The notes under the pieces are model-generated. The model was given only the letters and a program-made list of their open reading frames with translations, did not search any database and was not told the DNA's origin. The translations under genes and the position numbers were made by a program. Of a DNA stretch of 64,000 nucleotides, positions 43,608-53,638 are shown piece by piece (position 1 is the stretch's first letter; every line of letters starts with the position of its first letter). The DNA is from Marinagarivorans cellulosilyticus (GTDB lineage Bacteria > Pseudomonadota > Gammaproteobacteria > Pseudomonadales > Cellvibrionaceae): the NCBI RefSeq assembly GCF_021655555.1, contig NZ_AP023086.1, forward strand, positions 3,192,685 to 3,256,684, in the 5' to 3' direction.

Positions 43608-45593
43608 GTGGACGCATCCACCGAGGCTTTTCAGCGACAAAAGCTGGTGCGCCACGAAAATCTTCTGTGGCTCATTCTTGCTCAAGGCGTTGTTATTTTG
43701 CCGCTGCTTATCCGCTTGCCTTTTTGGCTTTGGGCGGTGTGGCTAAGTGCGATGGTTTGGCGCTTTCGCATACATGCCGGCAAGCTTAATTTTCCCTCTA
43801 CGGCAATTAAGTTTGTATTGGGTTGCGGCTGTGTTGCGGGTTTGATGGCATCATATCAGGGCACCGTGGGCGTGGAGCCTATGATAGGTTTTTTAGTCTG
43901 TGCTTTTGTGCTTAAGTTGCTAGAGCTACGCACCCGAAAAGACGGTTTATTATTACTATTTATTGGTTTTATTGCCGTTGCGGCTCAATTCTTATTTGCC
44001 CAAACCTTTTTGGCGGCGCTATACGCTTGTTTATCGTGTGTGGTGTTAATTACCGCTTGGCAAACCATTTATTTAACGCGCAAGTTCTCTTATCGTTATA
44101 AGTTAAAAACCGGTGGCATTTTGTTATTGCATGCCATGCCGCTGATGGTGGTGATGTTTGTCATTATGCCGCGCATAGGTCCGTTATGGCGGGTGCCTAT
44201 GCCGCAAGGTAGTGGCAATACCGGCTTTAGTGATTCCTTATCGCCTGGCGATCTTGGCAATTTAGTGCGTTCAACGGGTACGGCATTTCGGGTGACATTT
44301 AAGGGCGCACAAATACCGGCACCGCGTGATATGTACTGGCGTGGCTTGGTTTTGGAAAACTTCGATGGTCGCAGCTGGGATTTAGATCCTCAGTGGGATT
44401 TAGCTTGGAGCCAACGCGCTAGCGATGTGCAGCTTGAAGGCTTATTGGATTACGACATTATTGTTGAGCCGCACCAATACCGTTGGTTATTTTCGTTGGC
44501 AGAACCTATTAAAGTTGCTGCAGGTCGTACGCGTGCACGCATTACCCAGCAAGGTTTGATTGCCGCGCAAGGGCCGGTGATGTCGCGTTTGCAATACAGC
44601 GTAGTGAGCATGCCGGCTTCCGACTTTAATTGGCCAGATTTAACGCCCCAGCAGCGCGCTCGGTTGCTTCATTTGCCCAGCCAATTTAACCCGCAAACAC
44701 TTCAACTTGCACGAAGCTGGACGCTCGAAGGTTTAACAGCGCAAGCATTAATAGAAAAAGCACTTAGTTGGTATAACGAATCATTCCACTACACATTACA
44801 GCCTCCTTTACTGGGGCAGCATAGTGTTGACGATTTTCTTTTTAATACGAAACGTGGATTTTGCGAGCACTTCGCCAGTAGCTTTACTGTATTAATGCGC
44901 GCCGCCGGAGTACCAGCACGGGTGGTGGTGGGGTATCAAGGGGGGACCTACAATACTTTAGAGGATTACTGGATCGTAAGCCAAGCCGATGCCCACGCGT
45001 GGGCAGAAGTTTGGCTGGACGGTAAAGGTTGGCAACGCATTGACCCTACTAGCGCTGTAGCCCCGCAGCGCATAGAGCAAGGCATTGGCAATGCATTAAC
45101 TGGCGACGAAAAAGAAATGGTGGCTTCTGGCCAATTCGATGCCCCGCAATGGATGACTAACCTCCGCCATCGTTTGGATGCTGCAGGTTATGTGTGGAAC
45201 CGCTGGGTACTCAGCTACGATTCCGACAAGCAAAATAAGTTATTAACACGCTTGTTCGGTGGGGTGGAACCTTGGCGAGTCGGGCTGAGTTTTATTGTAA
45301 TTATTGTGCTGTTGCTCGGTGCATATGCTGTGATGGTTATTCGCCCTAAATGGCAAAGAAGCACCCCTTTGCAGCGTGCGCTAAACATCTTTGATAGCAC
45401 GACTAAGCAACTTGGGCTTCAGCGCGAGCGCGATGAAACGATAGCGGCTTTTTGTTTTCGCTTGGCAGAGCAGCAGCCAGAATTGAGCGCACCGTGCAAA
45501 CAGCTTGCTAAAGTCTCTGAGCGAGCGCTTTATGCTGACGATAAACGCTGCAAGGCCGAGTTAACTCGAGCACTGCGTCGTTTTCCCCGCTAG
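43608..45593 (+). CDS. tgpA: TgpA family transglutaminase-like membrane protein
   Basis: A 661-residue protein with about six N-terminal membrane segments (~15-195), a periplasmic transglutaminase-like domain and a C-terminal membrane segment near 560. The catalytic triad lies in CEHFASSFTVL (Cys), ADAHAWAEV (His) and IDPTSA (Asp). It resembles TgpA (PA2873) of Pseudomonas, an essential periplasmic transglutaminase of unknown substrate; essentiality here is not known. GTG start at 43608, 2 bp after the DUF58 stop, third gene of the operon. Confidence 0.88.
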   Translation: MDASTEAFQRQKLVRHENLLWLILAQGVVILPLLIRLPFWLWAVWLSAMVWRFRIHAGKLNFPSTAIKFVLGCGCVAGLMASYQGTVGVEPMIGFLVCAFVLKLLELRTRKDGLLLLFIGFIAVAAQFLFAQTFLAALYACLSCVVLITAWQTIYLTRKFSYRYKLKTGGILLLHAMPLMVVMFVIMPRIGPLWRVPMPQGSGNTGFSDSLSPGDLGNLVRSTGTAFRVTFKGAQIPAPRDMYWRGLVLENFDGRSWDLDPQWDLAWSQRASDVQLEGLLDYDIIVEPHQYRWLFSLAEPIKVAAGRTRARITQQGLIAAQGPVMSRLQYSVVSMPASDFNWPDLTPQQRARLLHLPSQFNPQTLQLARSWTLEGLTAQALIEKALSWYNESFHYTLQPPLLGQHSVDDFLFNTKRGFCEHFASSFTVLMRAAGVPARVVVGYQGGTYNTLEDYWIVSQADAHAWAEVWLDGKGWQRIDPTSAVAPQRIEQGIGNALTGDEKEMVASGQFDAPQWMTNLRHRLDAAGYVWNRWVLSYDSDKQNKLLTRLFGGVEPWRVGLSFIVIIVLLLGAYAVMVIRPKWQRSTPLQRALNIFDSTTKQLGLQRERDETIAAFCFRLAEQQPELSAPCKQLAKVSERALYADDKRCKAELTRALRRFPR

Positions 45594-45723
45594 GCTGTCC
45601 ATCTTTAGCACCGCTTTAAATCTGTAATTTCAATATACCTGTCTATACTTCTAGTTAGCACTTTATTAATACTGGCACGCCGGATTGATATTCCAAACGT
45701 GAATATGGGACAGGTTTTTTAGA

Positions 45724-47355
45724 ATGCTTCTACGCAAAATATCGATTAGTCGACGCCTTGTTATTCAGCTGTTAGTGATTGTCGTTGGCTTAGCTGTGTC
45801 ACTCGGGGTGTCTTTGTGGCAATTAAAACAGGCATTAGTTAACAGCAAAACCGATAATACGCGAATGTTGGTAGACGCTGCATATTCAGTGCTTGAAAAG
45901 CATTATAAGCAATATGAGTCGGGCCTTGTTGACGAAGCAACCGCAAAAGCAGAGGCAATTGAAGGCATTAATAAGCTACGTTATGACGGCGATAATTATT
46001 TTTGGGTAAATGATATGCATCCCAATATGATTACACACCCCACGAAGCCTCAACTAAATGGTCAAGACATTAGTGGTGTAAAAGACCCGAATGGCAAAGC
46101 GTTATTTGTGGCAATGGTCAAGGTGGTTAGAAAACATGGCCAGGGTTCTGTTGATTACATGTGGCCGTTCCCTGGTTCTGATAAACCGGTCGATAAAATT
46201 TCTTATGTTAAGGGCTTTCCCCAGTGGGGCTGGATAGTTGGCTCTGGTGTGTACCTGGATGATGTTCAAGTCATATTTTGGCGTTTTGCCAAAATTCTAT
46301 TATCGATTGGTTCGGTTATTGTTTTGTTTGTAGCGGGGTTGGCGTATTTAATTAGCCGTTCGATTAAGCGGCCGATCGATGAAGTGGTCGATGCTTTAAA
46401 TGGTATCGCATCGGGGCAGGGTGACTTAACAAAAGCATTGCCTGTTGCGGGCAATGATGAACTTTCGCTTTTGGCAAGTCACTTTAATGCCTTTACCCAA
46501 AAAATTCGCGGGCTTTTGCTTCAAGTCAGAGGTTCGACAACGCAGTTAAACAAAACGACTGATCAATTAAAAGACTCTTTTGCCCAGAGCGTAAAGGCTA
46601 TAGAGGCGCAGCGACGCGAATCCGCAGCGGTTGTTTCAGCCATGGATGAGATGTTATCGGCATCTATTAACATTGCACAAAATGCAGAGCAATCGGCGTC
46701 TTATGTTAACCAGGCCGAAACGGCTGCCAATATTGGCAAAGACGTTGTGGTCAAAACTTCCGACCTAGTGCAGCATGTTTCTTCTGAGTTTGAAACCACC
46801 TCCGAAATTATTCAAAACCTTGCCAATAATAGCCAGACAATTTCCAAAGTGTCTGAGGTGATTCGCGGCATAGCAGAGCAAACTAATTTGCTGGCTTTAA
46901 ATGCGGCGATTGAATCGGCCCGCGCCGGCGAGCAGGGGCGCGGCTTTGCTGTGGTGGCTGACGAGGTGAGAACTCTGGCGGCTCGCACCCAAGATTCAAC
47001 AGAGGAAATCCGAGGCATGGTGGAGTCTTTAACCAGTGGTGGTGTCAGCGCTGTAGCCGCGATGACGGCGGGTAGAGAGGTAACCGCACAAGCCTCTGCG
47101 AGTGCATTAAAAGGGGCTGAATCTTTGGCGTCGGTTGTTGAAGAAATGAATAATATAGCGCTAATGATTAACCAAACCGCTAGCGCCGCAGAGGAGCAGA
47201 GCTTAGTCTCTAAATCGATTAATCAGTCGGTACAAAATATTGTCGATGCGACAGAGTCAACTTATCTGCAGTTTGAAAAAGCCCGTGAATCTGAGCAGCA
47301 ACTACAGAGCCTAAGTGGTCAACTGAGTGACCTTATCGGAGAATTCAAACTCTGA
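45724..47355 (+). CDS. Methyl-accepting chemotaxis protein with sCache_2 sensor
   Basis: A 543-residue transmembrane receptor. An N-terminal membrane segment (~12-33) is followed by a periplasmic single-Cache domain (~40-185) with the YDGDNYFWVND block. A second membrane segment (~188-210), HAMP (~212-265) and the signalling domain with tip EQTNLLALNAAIESARAGEQ follow. sCache_2 domains often bind small organic acids; the ligand here is unknown. It has no NWETF-like tail, unlike the soluble receptor of the che operon. It lies ahead of the GH115 gene by ~260 bp, so linkage to polysaccharide use is only positional. Confidence 0.88.
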   Translation: MLLRKISISRRLVIQLLVIVVGLAVSLGVSLWQLKQALVNSKTDNTRMLVDAAYSVLEKHYKQYESGLVDEATAKAEAIEGINKLRYDGDNYFWVNDMHPNMITHPTKPQLNGQDISGVKDPNGKALFVAMVKVVRKHGQGSVDYMWPFPGSDKPVDKISYVKGFPQWGWIVGSGVYLDDVQVIFWRFAKILLSIGSVIVLFVAGLAYLISRSIKRPIDEVVDALNGIASGQGDLTKALPVAGNDELSLLASHFNAFTQKIRGLLLQVRGSTTQLNKTTDQLKDSFAQSVKAIEAQRRESAAVVSAMDEMLSASINIAQNAEQSASYVNQAETAANIGKDVVVKTSDLVQHVSSEFETTSEIIQNLANNSQTISKVSEVIRGIAEQTNLLALNAAIESARAGEQGRGFAVVADEVRTLAARTQDSTEEIRGMVESLTSGGVSAVAAMTAGREVTAQASASALKGAESLASVVEEMNNIALMINQTASAAEEQSLVSKSINQSVQNIVDATESTYLQFEKARESEQQLQSLSGQLSDLIGEFKL

Positions 47356-47432
47356 GTTAGGTCTATTGGATATCCTTCGATCCATGTCCTTTGGCGCGAC
47401 TACGACAAAAGCTTTTACCTCAAAAGCTATAT

Positions 47433-47452
47433 TGTGATCCATTTTTATCACG
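47433..47452. promoter_or_regulatory. Imperfect palindrome upstream of the GH115 gene (possible operator)
   Basis: TGTGAT (47433-47438) and ATCACG (47447-47452) form an inverted repeat with an 8-bp spacer, ~160 bp upstream of the GH115 start. The half-sites look like CRP ones, but the spacing (8 bp between the six-base arms) is not that of a CRP site. Confidence 0.25.
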
Positions 47453-47612
47453 ATTTCTTGCTAAAAATAACCTTACTTTTTAATCAGTGTCCATTTGTTA
47501 GTAATATCCTACTGTTTGTAAAAGTAGAGTGTCACTTTGATGTTAATATTTGTCGTTTTTGTATTTTCCATTCACATTATATGCGAACACAGTAGAACCT
47601 TAGGAGGGTCCT

Positions 47613-50534
47613 TTGCGTAATAAAAACTCTAATAATCGGCATACAAGGTTTAAGGTTATTCAGCTGATGGCGTTAAGTCTGATGATGCTAATCGCACCTT
47701 TTAGTTTTTCATTGGGTGGCGAGCGCTATATTAACTTCGCCCCATCAAGCGATTTTAAATTGTTGGCAGACGCCACATCTAGCTTACCAATCGTTGTTGA
47801 TGCTAACGACGAAAAAGGCGTTTTGCGTGCAGCCGGCGTACTTTCTTCGGATCTTCAAAAGGTATTGGGTGTTGCGGGCACGGTAAAAAATAAAGTGCCG
47901 GAGCAAGCGAAAAACCTCATATTGGTGGGGACCTTAGGCCACAGTCGTTTGGTTGATGATCTAGTTGCGCGTAAGCTTATTGATGTTGTTGGCATTCGAG
48001 ATCAATGGGATGGATACCGCATTCAACAAGTCGTTAAACCCTATGAAGGTGTTGATAGTGCGTTGGTGGTGGTAGGGGCTAATAAGCGCGGCAGCATGTA
48101 TGGGATTTATGATATTTCTGAGCAAATGGGTGTTTCGCCTTGGTATTACTGGGCTGATGTGCCAGTTGAAGCTAAGGATGCGCTTTACCTTAAGTCTGGG
48201 GTGAGCATTCAAGAAATTCCCAAGGTGAAATATCGCGGTATTTTTCTCAATGATGAGGCGCCAGCGCTCACTAATTGGGTGCAAGAAAATTTCGGTAATT
48301 ATAATCATGAATTCTACGATAAAGTTTTTGAATTATTATTGCGTTTAAAGGCCAATTTTTTGTGGCCGGCTATGTGGAACAACGCGTTTGGCGATGACGA
48401 CCCTAAAAACTTAGCCTTAGCACATGAGTACGGCATCGTAATGAGTACTTCGCATCACGAGCCAATGATGCGTGCAGATAAAGAATGGAATCGCTATGGC
48501 AAGGGCGATTGGGATTACGCAACAAACCCAGAAAATCTATATGCTTTTTGGCAAGACGGCGCCAAACGAAATAAACCCTTTGAAAGCGTCTATACAATGG
48601 GGATGCGCGGGCAAGAAGATACGCCAATGAGCGAAGGCGAAAACATCGAGTTACTCGAAAAGATTGTTAAAGACCAGCGAAAAATTCTTGCCGAAGTTTT
48701 TGGCGAAGATAATGTCGATAAAGTGCCGCAGGTGTGGTGCCTTTATAAAGAAGTTCAAGCTTATTATGAAAAAGGTATGCGGGTACCGGATGATGTGATT
48801 TTATTATGGGCGGATGATAACTGGGGCAACTTGCGTCGTTTACCTACACCAGAAGAACGCGGGCGCAGCGGTGGTGCCGGTGTTTATTATCACTTTGATT
48901 ATGTTGGTGGCCCACGGTCTTATCGTTGGATTAATACTATGCCGATTGCCAAAGTTTGGCAGCAAATGAACCTGGCGTACAATTACGGCGCCGATAAAAT
49001 TTGGATTGTTAATGTGGGTGACCTCAAGCCAATGGAGGTTCCTACAGAATTCTTTTTACGCATGGCGTGGGACCCAGAGCGCTGGGATCACAAGCAAATG
49101 ACGGCATTTACTCAACAATGGGCGGCGCGTGATTTTGGCCCAGAATTTTCGGCGGATATCGCAGAGCTAATTTCGGTTTATACGCAACATAACGGCCGCC
49201 GCAAGCCTGAGCTTATGGATACTAGCACCTACAGTGTTCTTAATTATGATGAGGCCGATCGCATTGCTACATCGCTCAAAGAGCAGGTTTCTAAAGCCGA
49301 GGCGATTTATAAAAAATTGCCAGAATCAAAAAAAGCGGCATTTTTTCAATTAGTGTTATTTCCGGTTAAAGCAAGCGCAACGGTAACGTTACTGCACATT
49401 GCAACGGCGAAAAACCGCCTATACGCGGCGCAAGGGCGAGCCAGTGCCAACACCTTTGCCGACCAAGCCAAGCAATACTTTGAGCAAGATGCCAAGCTCG
49501 AGCAAGAATACCACGCACTTAATAACGGTAAGTGGAATCATTTTATGAGCCAACCCCATATCGGTTATACCAACTGGAATAACCCTGAGGGTGATCAAAT
49601 GCCAATGACATATCACTACGAACCCGGTAATTATGCCGAGATGGGCATTGCCGTAGAGGGGTATGAGGCAGGGTGGCCTGGTGATGTGAGTGGTCATTGG
49701 CCGCATAAAAGCAGCTATGTGTTAGATTTCGATTATTTTGGCGAGCAGCAGCGCGCATTAACAATATATAACCGGGGTACCAAGGAGTTTGAATATAAAG
49801 CTAAAGCGAGCGCGCCTTGGGTGAAATTGAGCCACCCAAGCGGCGCTGTTAACGTTGAGCAGGCGGTAGCGGTGACCATTGATTGGGCGGCATTGCCCGC
49901 AGGCAAGCACACCGCCAAAATAGCCATTAAAGGCACTGGTTGGCAAGGCGCTTCAGTTTATGTCGAGGCCACCAAGCCTTCTAAAAAAATGCTAAAAAAG
50001 GCTAAAGGCTTTGTCGAATCTGATGGCTATGTTTCGATTGATGCTGAAAACTTCGAGCGGGCCAAATCGCGTAAAGGTATTGGTTGGGCCGCGGTAGATC
50101 AGTTGGGTCGAACGGGCGGCGCCATTACGCTATTGCCCTTATCAGATCAATCCTTCGCAACAGCATCTAAGGCCCCTTATGTTGAATACCCCATAACACT
50201 ATTGACCACTGGGGCTGTGAACGTACAGGTTTTGGCGAATCCTATTTTACCGTTTCAACCAGGCAAAGGTGTCCGCTATGGCGTTGCTATTGGTAGCGAA
50301 AAACCAAAAGTTATCGATATTACCGAGCCTTTAATGGGCATGGGTAAGCCTTGGGAAGAAATGGTTAAAGATGCGATTAGGGTTGGTAGCAGCGAGCATA
50401 TTGTAAAAAAAGCGGGGCCAACTAAAATTCGTATTTACGGCTTAGATCCAGGTTTAAGTATTCAAAAAATCATTATCGATACTGGTGGCTTAAAACCCAG
50501 TTACTTAGGGCCATTGCAAAGCACTAAACATTAA
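47613..50534 (+). CDS. GH115 xylan alpha-1,2-glucuronidase
   Basis: A 973-residue exported protein with a signal peptide (hydrophobic ~17-33). It matches GH115: GIYDISEQMGVSPWYYWADVP near residue 170, KYRGIFLNDEAPALTNW, and WADDNWGNLRRLPTPEERGR in the central barrel. GH115 enzymes remove (4-O-methyl)-glucuronic acid side chains from xylan, including from internal residues. The C-terminal third is the usual extra beta-sandwich region of this family. The start is TTG 47613, backed by a perfect AGGAGG 5 bp upstream; no better ATG fits the signal peptide. The partner esterase gene starts 24 bp downstream. Confidence 0.9.
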   Translation: MRNKNSNNRHTRFKVIQLMALSLMMLIAPFSFSLGGERYINFAPSSDFKLLADATSSLPIVVDANDEKGVLRAAGVLSSDLQKVLGVAGTVKNKVPEQAKNLILVGTLGHSRLVDDLVARKLIDVVGIRDQWDGYRIQQVVKPYEGVDSALVVVGANKRGSMYGIYDISEQMGVSPWYYWADVPVEAKDALYLKSGVSIQEIPKVKYRGIFLNDEAPALTNWVQENFGNYNHEFYDKVFELLLRLKANFLWPAMWNNAFGDDDPKNLALAHEYGIVMSTSHHEPMMRADKEWNRYGKGDWDYATNPENLYAFWQDGAKRNKPFESVYTMGMRGQEDTPMSEGENIELLEKIVKDQRKILAEVFGEDNVDKVPQVWCLYKEVQAYYEKGMRVPDDVILLWADDNWGNLRRLPTPEERGRSGGAGVYYHFDYVGGPRSYRWINTMPIAKVWQQMNLAYNYGADKIWIVNVGDLKPMEVPTEFFLRMAWDPERWDHKQMTAFTQQWAARDFGPEFSADIAELISVYTQHNGRRKPELMDTSTYSVLNYDEADRIATSLKEQVSKAEAIYKKLPESKKAAFFQLVLFPVKASATVTLLHIATAKNRLYAAQGRASANTFADQAKQYFEQDAKLEQEYHALNNGKWNHFMSQPHIGYTNWNNPEGDQMPMTYHYEPGNYAEMGIAVEGYEAGWPGDVSGHWPHKSSYVLDFDYFGEQQRALTIYNRGTKEFEYKAKASAPWVKLSHPSGAVNVEQAVAVTIDWAALPAGKHTAKIAIKGTGWQGASVYVEATKPSKKMLKKAKGFVESDGYVSIDAENFERAKSRKGIGWAAVDQLGRTGGAITLLPLSDQSFATASKAPYVEYPITLLTTGAVNVQVLANPILPFQPGKGVRYGVAIGSEKPKVIDITEPLMGMGKPWEEMVKDAIRVGSSEHIVKKAGPTKIRIYGLDPGLSIQKIIIDTGGLKPSYLGPLQSTKH

Positions 50535-50558
50535 GCGATTCATTTTGGAGAGCAGGTT

Positions 50559-52586
50559 ATGATTAATAGATTATCGTCGTCTTTTGAGCCAGTGGTGACA
50601 ACGACATTGGCTTTAAGTGGTATCGCTGCGAGTGTTTTAGCATTATGCGCGTCATTCGCCGCCAGTACAGCCAGCGCAGATGTACGCTTACCTAAGTTGG
50701 TTTCGTCTGGCATGGTTTTACAGCGTGATATGGCCGTTAATGTTTGGGGTTGGGCAGACCCAGGTGAAGCGGTGCGTGTCAGTATTAACAAAACTGAGCT
50801 GTTTACCGTGGCGAATGCCGCAGGGGAGTGGACAGTCACGTTGCCGGCAATGAAAGCCGGCGGCCCCTTTACGGTTAATGTTCAAGGCGATAATCAAATT
50901 ACATTACAAGACGTATTAGTCGGGGATGTTTGGTTGGCGTCTGGGCAATCGAATATGGAGCTTACGCTATCGCGTGCAGAACCGGCGTTTGCGGACCTGG
51001 TCCCCAAAATAAACAATACTCAAATTAGACAATTTGAAGTGCCTGATCATTTTAATTTTAAAGCACCGCAAAAAGATTTAGCCCATGGCAGCTGGAAAAC
51101 AGCGACACAAGACAATATCAGAAAGTTTTCGGCGGTGGCTTATTTCTTTGCCGATAACATTCATCAATCTGAAAAGGTGCCCGTTGGTATTATTGATGCC
51201 AGTTTAGGTGGCTCACCTGTAGAGGCATGGCTGAGCGAAGAAGTGCTTGCGAATTACAGCGAGCCATACGCCGAAGCGGTTAAGTTTCGCAATGATGAGC
51301 TAATCGAAGACATAAAAGCGAAAGATAAGGCCCGTGCAAATAGTTGGTATGGGTCTATCTATCAAAAGGATTCAGGTATTAAAGATGGCAAGTTCATCTG
51401 GGCGGACCCTGATTTTAAAGCGGCGGGCTGGCAGTCTACGCTTATTCCAAGTTATTGGGGGGTAGAAGATGATTCGCTTAAAGCGCCATTAAGTGTTGTG
51501 GATGCTGGAGAAGGGTCGGTATGGTACCGAAAAACGGTGCATATCACAGCAGAACAAATCGCGGCCCAAGGGGCCGACTCGGCATTACTGGTGATGGGGA
51601 CGATTGTTGATGCCGACGAAATATTTGTTAATGGTGAAAAAGTGGGTAATACCACTTATATGTATCCGCCAAGGCGCTACAAGGTAGATTCGAAATTATT
51701 AAAAGCCGGGAAAAACAGTATTGTGGTAAGGGTTGTAAATAACTCTGGGCTTGGCGGTTTTATACCCGATAAAGAATACGCCCTACACCTTAAAGGCAGT
51801 GTGCTGGATTTAAAAGGTGAGTGGCTATTTAAGCGCGGCTCCAATATGCCGGCATTGGCCTCGCAAACGTTCATTCGCTGGAAGCCAATGGGTTTGTATA
51901 ACGGCTTGATTGCTCCTTTAACACCTTATGCCATTAAGGGGGTTATTTGGTCCCAAGGTGAATCTAATGCGGGTAGGGCAGATACATACGTAGAGCGTTT
52001 TCCTGCGCTTATTAATGATTGGCGTAAAAAATGGGGGCAAGGTGATTTTCCCTTTTTATACACGCAGCTGTCTAATTATGTGTCGCCGGGTGACCCAAGA
52101 GATATTAGGGGTAACTGGCCTGAACTACGTGATGCCCAGCTAGAAACGCTAAAAGTACCTAATACGGCTATGGCCGTTACCATTGATGTGGGTGAGTGGA
52201 ACGACATTCACCCGCTAGATAAAAAAACAGTAGGCGACCGCTTGGCCCTTGGGGCACAAAAGCTCGCTTACGGTCATAACGTCGAATACTCTGGCCCGCT
52301 TTACAAGTCGGCTAAGCGTAAAGGCAGCAAAGTTAAAATTAAGTTTAACCATGCTAAAGGTTTACTCGCAAAAGGTGGTGAACTGGCAGGGTTTGAATTG
52401 GCCGGTGATGATGGTCAATTTGTACCAGCCAAAGCAAAAGTAAAGGGCCGCACTGTGATTGTTTGGAGTGATCAAGTGAAAAAGCCAAAGCAGGTGCAAT
52501 ACGCATGGCGCAACAACCCTGAGCACGCCAACCTTTACAACAAAGCCGGCCTACCAGCTTCGCCATTTAAAGCAACAAAGTTGTAA
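50559..52586 (+). CDS. SGNH 'sialate O-acetylesterase'-like exported esterase (CE20-like architecture)
   Basis: A 675-residue exported protein with a signal peptide to ~ASA (residue ~40). The SASA/DUF303 SGNH catalytic motifs are GQSNMEL (catalytic Ser) and the DIHP block (catalytic Asp/His). A jelly-roll-like domain is inserted between them (VWYRKTVHITAEQIA... to GGFIPDKEYALHLKG), as in CE20 xylan acetylesterases. WSQGESNAGR is the second oxyanion-type block. Annotated homologues are often called sialate O-acetylesterase, but next to GH115 an acetylxylan esterase role is more likely. CE20 placement is an inference. An inverted repeat closes the operon. Confidence 0.83.
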   Translation: MINRLSSSFEPVVTTTLALSGIAASVLALCASFAASTASADVRLPKLVSSGMVLQRDMAVNVWGWADPGEAVRVSINKTELFTVANAAGEWTVTLPAMKAGGPFTVNVQGDNQITLQDVLVGDVWLASGQSNMELTLSRAEPAFADLVPKINNTQIRQFEVPDHFNFKAPQKDLAHGSWKTATQDNIRKFSAVAYFFADNIHQSEKVPVGIIDASLGGSPVEAWLSEEVLANYSEPYAEAVKFRNDELIEDIKAKDKARANSWYGSIYQKDSGIKDGKFIWADPDFKAAGWQSTLIPSYWGVEDDSLKAPLSVVDAGEGSVWYRKTVHITAEQIAAQGADSALLVMGTIVDADEIFVNGEKVGNTTYMYPPRRYKVDSKLLKAGKNSIVVRVVNNSGLGGFIPDKEYALHLKGSVLDLKGEWLFKRGSNMPALASQTFIRWKPMGLYNGLIAPLTPYAIKGVIWSQGESNAGRADTYVERFPALINDWRKKWGQGDFPFLYTQLSNYVSPGDPRDIRGNWPELRDAQLETLKVPNTAMAVTIDVGEWNDIHPLDKKTVGDRLALGAQKLAYGHNVEYSGPLYKSAKRKGSKVKIKFNHAKGLLAKGGELAGFELAGDDGQFVPAKAKVKGRTVIVWSDQVKKPKQVQYAWRNNPEHANLYNKAGLPASPFKATKL

Positions 52587-52592
52587 ATCACG

Positions 52593-52633
52593 TTAGCACT
52601 ATGTAAAGGGGGCGATACTTTGCATAGTGCTAA
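52593..52633 (+). terminator. Hairpin after the GH115/esterase operon
   Basis: TTAGCACTATGTAAAG (52593-52608) pairs with CTTTGCATAGTGCTAA (52618-52633) at 15 of 16 positions, 7 bp after the stop codon. There is only a weak T-run afterwards, so it may act as an mRNA end or a factor-assisted terminator. Confidence 0.5.
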
Positions 52634-52781
52634 ATCAAAATTTCGTATTACCTGCCTGTCCTGGGCGTTCTTTTTCGACAATCCTTAGCGGCTACAGCTA
52701 GCTTGTGTGCTATGGCTGTCTATTTCATGCTGTTGTCTATTCACGTTAAAGTATATTGCTGAATAAATAATAAAAGCTTAA
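52634..52781. other. Gene-free spacer before MITE copy 2
   Basis: About 150 bp of AT-rich sequence between the esterase hairpin and the mobile repeat. No reading frame or RNA motif was recognised. The whole gap to the next gene start is about 390 bp and is filled by this, the MITE, and ~55 bp upstream of the next start. Confidence 0.4.
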
Positions 52782-52921
52782 GGGCGCCTCTAAAAATAGT
52801 AATTTTTTCTTGAGAGCAAGAAAGCGCCGCCCGGAGAGCCGCAGTTTACGTGGTGTAAATGAGGACTCGAGGACGGAGCTGACGCCGCTATCGCGGAAAA
52901 AGTGCATTTTTAGAGATGCCC
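52782..52921. mobile_element. 140-bp MITE-like element, copy 2
   Basis: Same length and almost the same sequence as 32205-32344: identical over about the last 95 bp and a handful of substitutions in the first 45. Left end GGGCGCCTCTAAAAAT, right end reverse-complemented GGGCATCTCTAAAAAT. Flanked by TTAA on both sides (52778-52781 and 52922-52925), a different 4-bp target duplication from copy 1, which supports independent insertion. No coding capacity. Confidence 0.87.
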
Positions 52922-52976
52922 TTAAGTAAGAGATGGCATAATGCCGGCATTACTTAACAACAGCTTGGGGAAAATA

Positions 52977-53597
52977 ATGTTTAGGCAAAAAAATACGGTG
53001 GTTTGGGCTGCGTCTATCATGTTGTGCTCTATTGCGAGTGCGGCATCGGCGATGGAGTTATCTATTTCGCAGGGGTATCGTGATGGTGGTAAATTTGAGG
53101 CTGATATTCCGCCTGTGTCTTATTCGCTTGCTGGTGGCCCTGCGACTTCTATAGTGCTTGGTCACGAGCTGGATGCTAAGCGCACCTTAGAGTTCCTTTA
53201 TTCTCACCAAAGCACCTCCCTAAGGAATGACCGTACTCGCGAGACATTGCTTGATTTAGGTATAGATTACTACCACATAGGCGGTACCAACGAGATATCG
53301 CGTTCGGGTGACACGGTCTTTTTTGGTTCTGGCGGCTTAGGTGCTACGCACTTTTCGCCTTCTGGCGATTATTATTCAGAAACGCGATTTTCAGTATCTT
53401 TTGGGCTTGGCGCCAAGCACTCTATTGGTGAAAGGCTAATATTGCGTGCTGATGGCAAGTTATTCGGTACTTTTTTAGATTCTGGTTCGGGTATCTTTTG
53501 CGGTGTTGGCACCTCTGGCAATGGTTGCTCCATTGCTGTTTCGGGCACGTTAGCTGTTCAATACGAGATTAGCGCGGGTATTGGTTTTAAATTCTAA
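52977..53597 (+). CDS. Small exported protein, likely outer-membrane beta-barrel
   Basis: About 206 residues with a signal peptide ending in SAASA-M. The mature part has alternating hydrophobic beta strands, glycine/aromatic content and an aromatic C-terminal residue (GIGFKF), which is the pattern of small outer-membrane barrels. No family was recognised. It follows MITE copy 2 by ~55 bp and uses ATG 52977, preceded by GGGGA. Function unknown. Confidence 0.6.
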   Translation: MFRQKNTVVWAASIMLCSIASAASAMELSISQGYRDGGKFEADIPPVSYSLAGGPATSIVLGHELDAKRTLEFLYSHQSTSLRNDRTRETLLDLGIDYYHIGGTNEISRSGDTVFFGSGGLGATHFSPSGDYYSETRFSVSFGLGAKHSIGERLILRADGKLFGTFLDSGSGIFCGVGTSGNGCSIAVSGTLAVQYEISAGIGFKF

Positions 53598-53613
53598 AGT
53601 TAGAGCTAAATCT

Positions 53614-53638
53614 TTACGGCTACAACCTGTAGCCGTAA
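53614..53638 (+). terminator. Perfect hairpin after the beta-barrel gene
   Basis: TTACGGCTACA (53614-53624) and TGTAGCCGTAA (53628-53638) form a perfect 11-bp stem with a 3-base loop, 16 bp after the stop. No T-run follows. Confidence 0.5.

Noticed and set aside
47433..47452. A CRP site upstream of GH115
   Set aside because: The half-sites are CRP-like but the spacing between the arms is wrong for CRP, so it is kept only as a low-confidence palindrome.
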